Assembly: GCA_946414595.1 (NCBI GenBank)
Contig: CAMKPE010000001.1
Span: 62,001 to 126,000 of the forward strand
Reading direction: 5' to 3'
Length of the DNA: 64,000 bases
Source: an uncultured Clostridium sp.
Lineage (GTDB): Bacteria; Bacillota_I; Bacilli_A; RF39; UBA660
Shown: piece after piece, positions 61,567 to 64,000 of the stretch
Position numbering within the stretch: the first letter of the stretch is position 1
Layout: every line of letters starts with the position of its first letter
Notes under the pieces: model-generated
Databases searched by the model: none
What the model saw: the letters and a program-made list of their open reading frames with translations, nothing else
Told to the model about the DNA's origin: nothing
Translations under genes and position numbers: made by a program

Positions 61567-64000
61567 ATGAAAAAGTTATTAACAATGTTGTTATTAATTC
61601 TTTTTATTACTCCAATAAGTGCTAATGCATTAGGAAAAGAACCACTTTCTTTTTATAATTATGAAAATGATTATGAACTTTATTATGGATATCCAATTGC
61701 AAATGGTAATGAAGAATACGAATATAATAAAATAATTGAATTTCAAGATTACTTATTTATGGCTAGAAGAAGTAATGTATTCTATCAAAATCTTTCTAGG
61801 TATAAAGACGTAAGAAAGATAGTTGTTTTCTTAAATAAAAATAGATCACAAGATGCTACTATTACTCTAATCTATACAACAGATAAAGTTAATAAAGTAT
61901 CTAAAACTGTATCAAAAGATGATGAATATGTAATTGTAGATATTCCTACAAGTACGTTTAGAGATTTAAAAATTAAATTTAAAAGTAAAAATATATATGT
62001 TCCAATCCAAATTAAAGGAGTAGAGTTGTTAACTAAAAATGGAAATATATTAACTGATCAAGATGTAAGTGTTTATACTCTTTCATTAAATCATTACGAT
62101 AGAAAAACTTATGATAAAAATACTGAAGGAAAAGTAACATTAAATGGTGAGACAAAAAGTTTTAATATAACAGGAATAGATAAAAAGACACCAAGTGTTA
62201 AAATAAAAGCTTCTAAAAAAGATAGCAATGAAGAAGTTAAAAGTTCTAAATGGACAAATGAAGGACTTAATTTCTCTTTCTATGATTTAGAAAGTGGTTT
62301 TAGTGGTGCAACAATCTATTATTGCCAAGATGTTAATAATACTTGTATTCCAAGAACAGTTTATAGAAAAGAAATAACAAGTTATAACATTCTAAATGGA
62401 ACTTATTATATTAGATATCAAGTTGTAAGTAACTCAAGAGCAAAAAGTGAAATATATTCTTTTGAAGCAAATGTTGAAACAAAAACTCCTGAAGCCGAAA
62501 TAGAAGTGTTAAAAACAAAATCAAGACTATACATAAATAGCGATGAATGGTCTAGTGAAGATGTAATGTTTAGAGTAACTGAAACATCTTCAATGAAAGG
62601 AGTAACTGTATACTACTGTGAAGATCAAGATAATACTTGTACTCCAAATATAAAAGTAGAAGGTACTGAATTTATTGAGCAAGAAAGAGAAAATGGAACC
62701 TATTATATTCGTTATTATATGGTAAATAGATCTAATCTTAAATCAACTGTTAAATCATTTAAATTAAAAATAGATAAAGATATTCCAAAAGTAGATTTAA
62801 AAGTAATTAAAGATAATGAAGAACTTGAAAATAACTATGACTGGTTAGATAATTATTTATCTTATATTTTGATTGATAATTCAGAAGGTATAAGTGAAAG
62901 AAAAATAACTTATTGTAAAGATTTAAATAATATATGTATTCCAAATATTGAAATAAATAGCAATGAATTAATTGATGAATTTAACAATACTAATGGTAAA
63001 TATTATTTTAGATATAAAATAGAAAACGAATCAGGTTTAGAAAGTGAAATATATTCTTATGAAGCTAAAGTAGATGCAAAACCAACATCTGTTTACTTAA
63101 TTGCAAGAAATGATAAAGAATTAGTACAAACTGATTCATGGTCTAATAAAGGTCTTACATTCGAATTCTTAAAAAATGATGTTTATAGTAAATCAGATAT
63201 TTATTATTGTATTGATACAGAAAACGATTGTATTCCAGATACTCTAATAGAAGAAAACACAATAATCAAAGATTATGTAGATGCAAAAGGAATATACTAC
63301 ATAAGATATAAAACAATTAATGAAGCAAATGTTGAATCAGAAACATTCTCTTATACTGCTAAAGTAGATGAAGAAATACCTGATGTTGATATTGAAGTAT
63401 CAAATGGTGAAAAAGTATTAAATGATACATGGCAAAGTAGCAAAGTATCATTCAAATTTGTTACTAAAAATGTTGGAGCAAGTAATACTAAAATCTATTA
63501 TTGTATAGATGAAAATAACACATGTACTCCAGATATAAAAATAGAAAATGAAAAAGAAGTATCAAGTGATAAAGAAGGTATTTATTACATTAGGTACTAT
63601 ATAGAAAATGATTTAAATGTTAAATCTAATATAAAAACATTTATTGTTAAAATTGATTCAGTAAAACCAATATGTATGATTACAAAAAGTACCAACGAAT
63701 GGACAAATCAAAATATTACTTTAACTATTAATACTGTTTATAGTGGAATAAGTAATGTATCTTCATATTCTTGGGATGGCATTAATTTTAATAACAATAG
63801 TACAAAAGAAATAAGCGAAAACGGTCATATTGATGGATATGTTAAAAATAGTGCTGGAGTAGTATCAAAATGTTCTATAGAAGTAGAAAATATTGATAAA
63901 GAAAAACCATCATGTGAGTTAACTGCAATAGGTACAAATAATGATGATACTTATGTAGATGAAGTAACAATTAAGTTTGCTAAAGTTAATGATAACTATG
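61567..64000 (+). CDS. Large exported repeat protein with Cys pairs, 3' truncated
   Basis: The frame is open from ATG 61567 (AAGGTGAGT upstream) to the window end, over 810 residues. A signal peptide (KKLLTMLLLILFITPISANA) begins the protein. After about 180 residues there are five Ig-like repeats of about 95-100 residues, each with YYC-x-D-x2-N-x-C-x-P (YYCQDVNNTCIP, YYCEDQDNTCTP, TYCKDLNNICIP, YYCIDTENDCIP, YYCIDENNTCTP), a conserved Trp early and GxYYIRY. Then come modules PICMITKSTNEW and PSCELTAIGTNN like those in the pseudopilin (33090-35741). Likely a surface or matrix protein; C-terminus and anchor are unknown. Confidence 0.85.
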   Translation, partial: MKKLLTMLLLILFITPISANALGKEPLSFYNYENDYELYYGYPIANGNEEYEYNKIIEFQDYLFMARRSNVFYQNLSRYKDVRKIVVFLNKNRSQDATITLIYTTDKVNKVSKTVSKDDEYVIVDIPTSTFRDLKIKFKSKNIYVPIQIKGVELLTKNGNILTDQDVSVYTLSLNHYDRKTYDKNTEGKVTLNGETKSFNITGIDKKTPSVKIKASKKDSNEEVKSSKWTNEGLNFSFYDLESGFSGATIYYCQDVNNTCIPRTVYRKEITSYNILNGTYYIRYQVVSNSRAKSEIYSFEANVETKTPEAEIEVLKTKSRLYINSDEWSSEDVMFRVTETSSMKGVTVYYCEDQDNTCTPNIKVEGTEFIEQERENGTYYIRYYMVNRSNLKSTVKSFKLKIDKDIPKVDLKVIKDNEELENNYDWLDNYLSYILIDNSEGISERKITYCKDLNNICIPNIEINSNELIDEFNNTNGKYYFRYKIENESGLESEIYSYEAKVDAKPTSVYLIARNDKELVQTDSWSNKGLTFEFLKNDVYSKSDIYYCIDTENDCIPDTLIEENTIIKDYVDAKGIYYIRYKTINEANVESETFSYTAKVDEEIPDVDIEVSNGEKVLNDTWQSSKVSFKFVTKNVGASNTKIYYCIDENNTCTPDIKIENEKEVSSDKEGIYYIRYYIENDLNVKSNIKTFIVKIDSVKPICMITKSTNEWTNQNITLTINTVYSGISNVSSYSWDGINFNNNSTKEISENGHIDGYVKNSAGVVSKCSIEVENIDKEKPSCELTAIGTNNDDTYVDEVTIKFAKVNDNY

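Noticed and set aside
1-64000. Mycoplasma-type code 4 (TGA as Trp)
   Set aside because: All Trp codons in the genes are TGG and no gene needs TGA read-through. TGA is avoided, but not used for Trp in this window.
1-64000. tRNA genes, rRNA genes, insertion sequences, prophage genes
   Set aside because: No tRNA arm pattern, rRNA segment, transposase or phage gene was recognised in the window.

Overview
The window is AT-rich (about 30% G+C by eye) and densely coded. It looks like the chromosome of a walled, spore-forming member of the Bacilli, probably one of the poorly cultured gut lineages; the lineage is an inference. Gene order follows Bacillus in several blocks: thiI next to an alpha/beta-type SASP gene, der...spoIVA...hbs, dnaD-nth next to ponA-recU, recU/gpsB-rnpB, and rodZ-pgsA-recA-rny. 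Spore genes (spoIVA, an alpha/beta-type SASP, a probable spoVIF, a YetF-type DUF421 gene) and wall genes (class A PBP, GpsB, LCP protein, glucosaminidase, two LtaS-like enzymes) show that this is not a wall-less mollicute. Of 57 genes whose end is visible, 41 stop at TAA, 15 at TAG and 1 at TGA (itself followed by TAA). TGA never occurs inside a gene.

Layout. 1-15132: end of an LtaS-like enzyme, dxs, two zinc-ribbon membrane proteins, a PflX-type radical SAM protein, fhs, a DUF421 protein, a phosphoesterase, an amino-acid dehydrogenase, a lipoprotein and gatCAB. 15204-22494: an unknown protein, then a five-gene envelope operon (TM protein, solute-binding/degenerate GGDEF sensor, YihY/BrkB, LtaS-like, TM protein). 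22528-32997: thiI-SASP, a GH13 enzyme, ackA, nrnA, engB, der and small unknowns. 33090-40812: an island between der and hbs with a giant Cys-rich pseudopilin, two paralogous anchored proteins, two WXG100-sized helical proteins, a probable spoVIF, an exported protein, spoIVA and another anchored protein. 40944-53411: hbs, cca, dnaD, nth, a ZIP transporter, ponA-recU, gpsB, rnpB, rodZ-like, pgsA, recA, rny and a cohesin-like membrane protein. 53443-64000: RNase J, then a surface cluster of an LCP-PASTA protein, a membrane-anchored cohesin-like protein and a glucosaminidase with a dockerin, and finally a large Cys-pair repeat protein that runs off the window.

The observations most worth follow-up are: (i) the operon pairing a dockerin-tagged wall hydrolase with a membrane-anchored cohesin-like protein and an LCP-PASTA protein, with another cohesin-like protein encoded nearby; (ii) two intergenic terminator hairpins that contain the ribosome-binding site or start codon of the next gene; (iii) the pseudopilin and other exported proteins with many paired cysteines; (iv) recognisable sigmaG- and sigmaE-type promoters before the SASP gene and spoIVA; (v) the near-absence of TGA. 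Transcription units are mostly short and closed by compact hairpin terminators that often overlap the stop codon. Ribosome-binding sites are often GGTGAT rather than AGGAGG.
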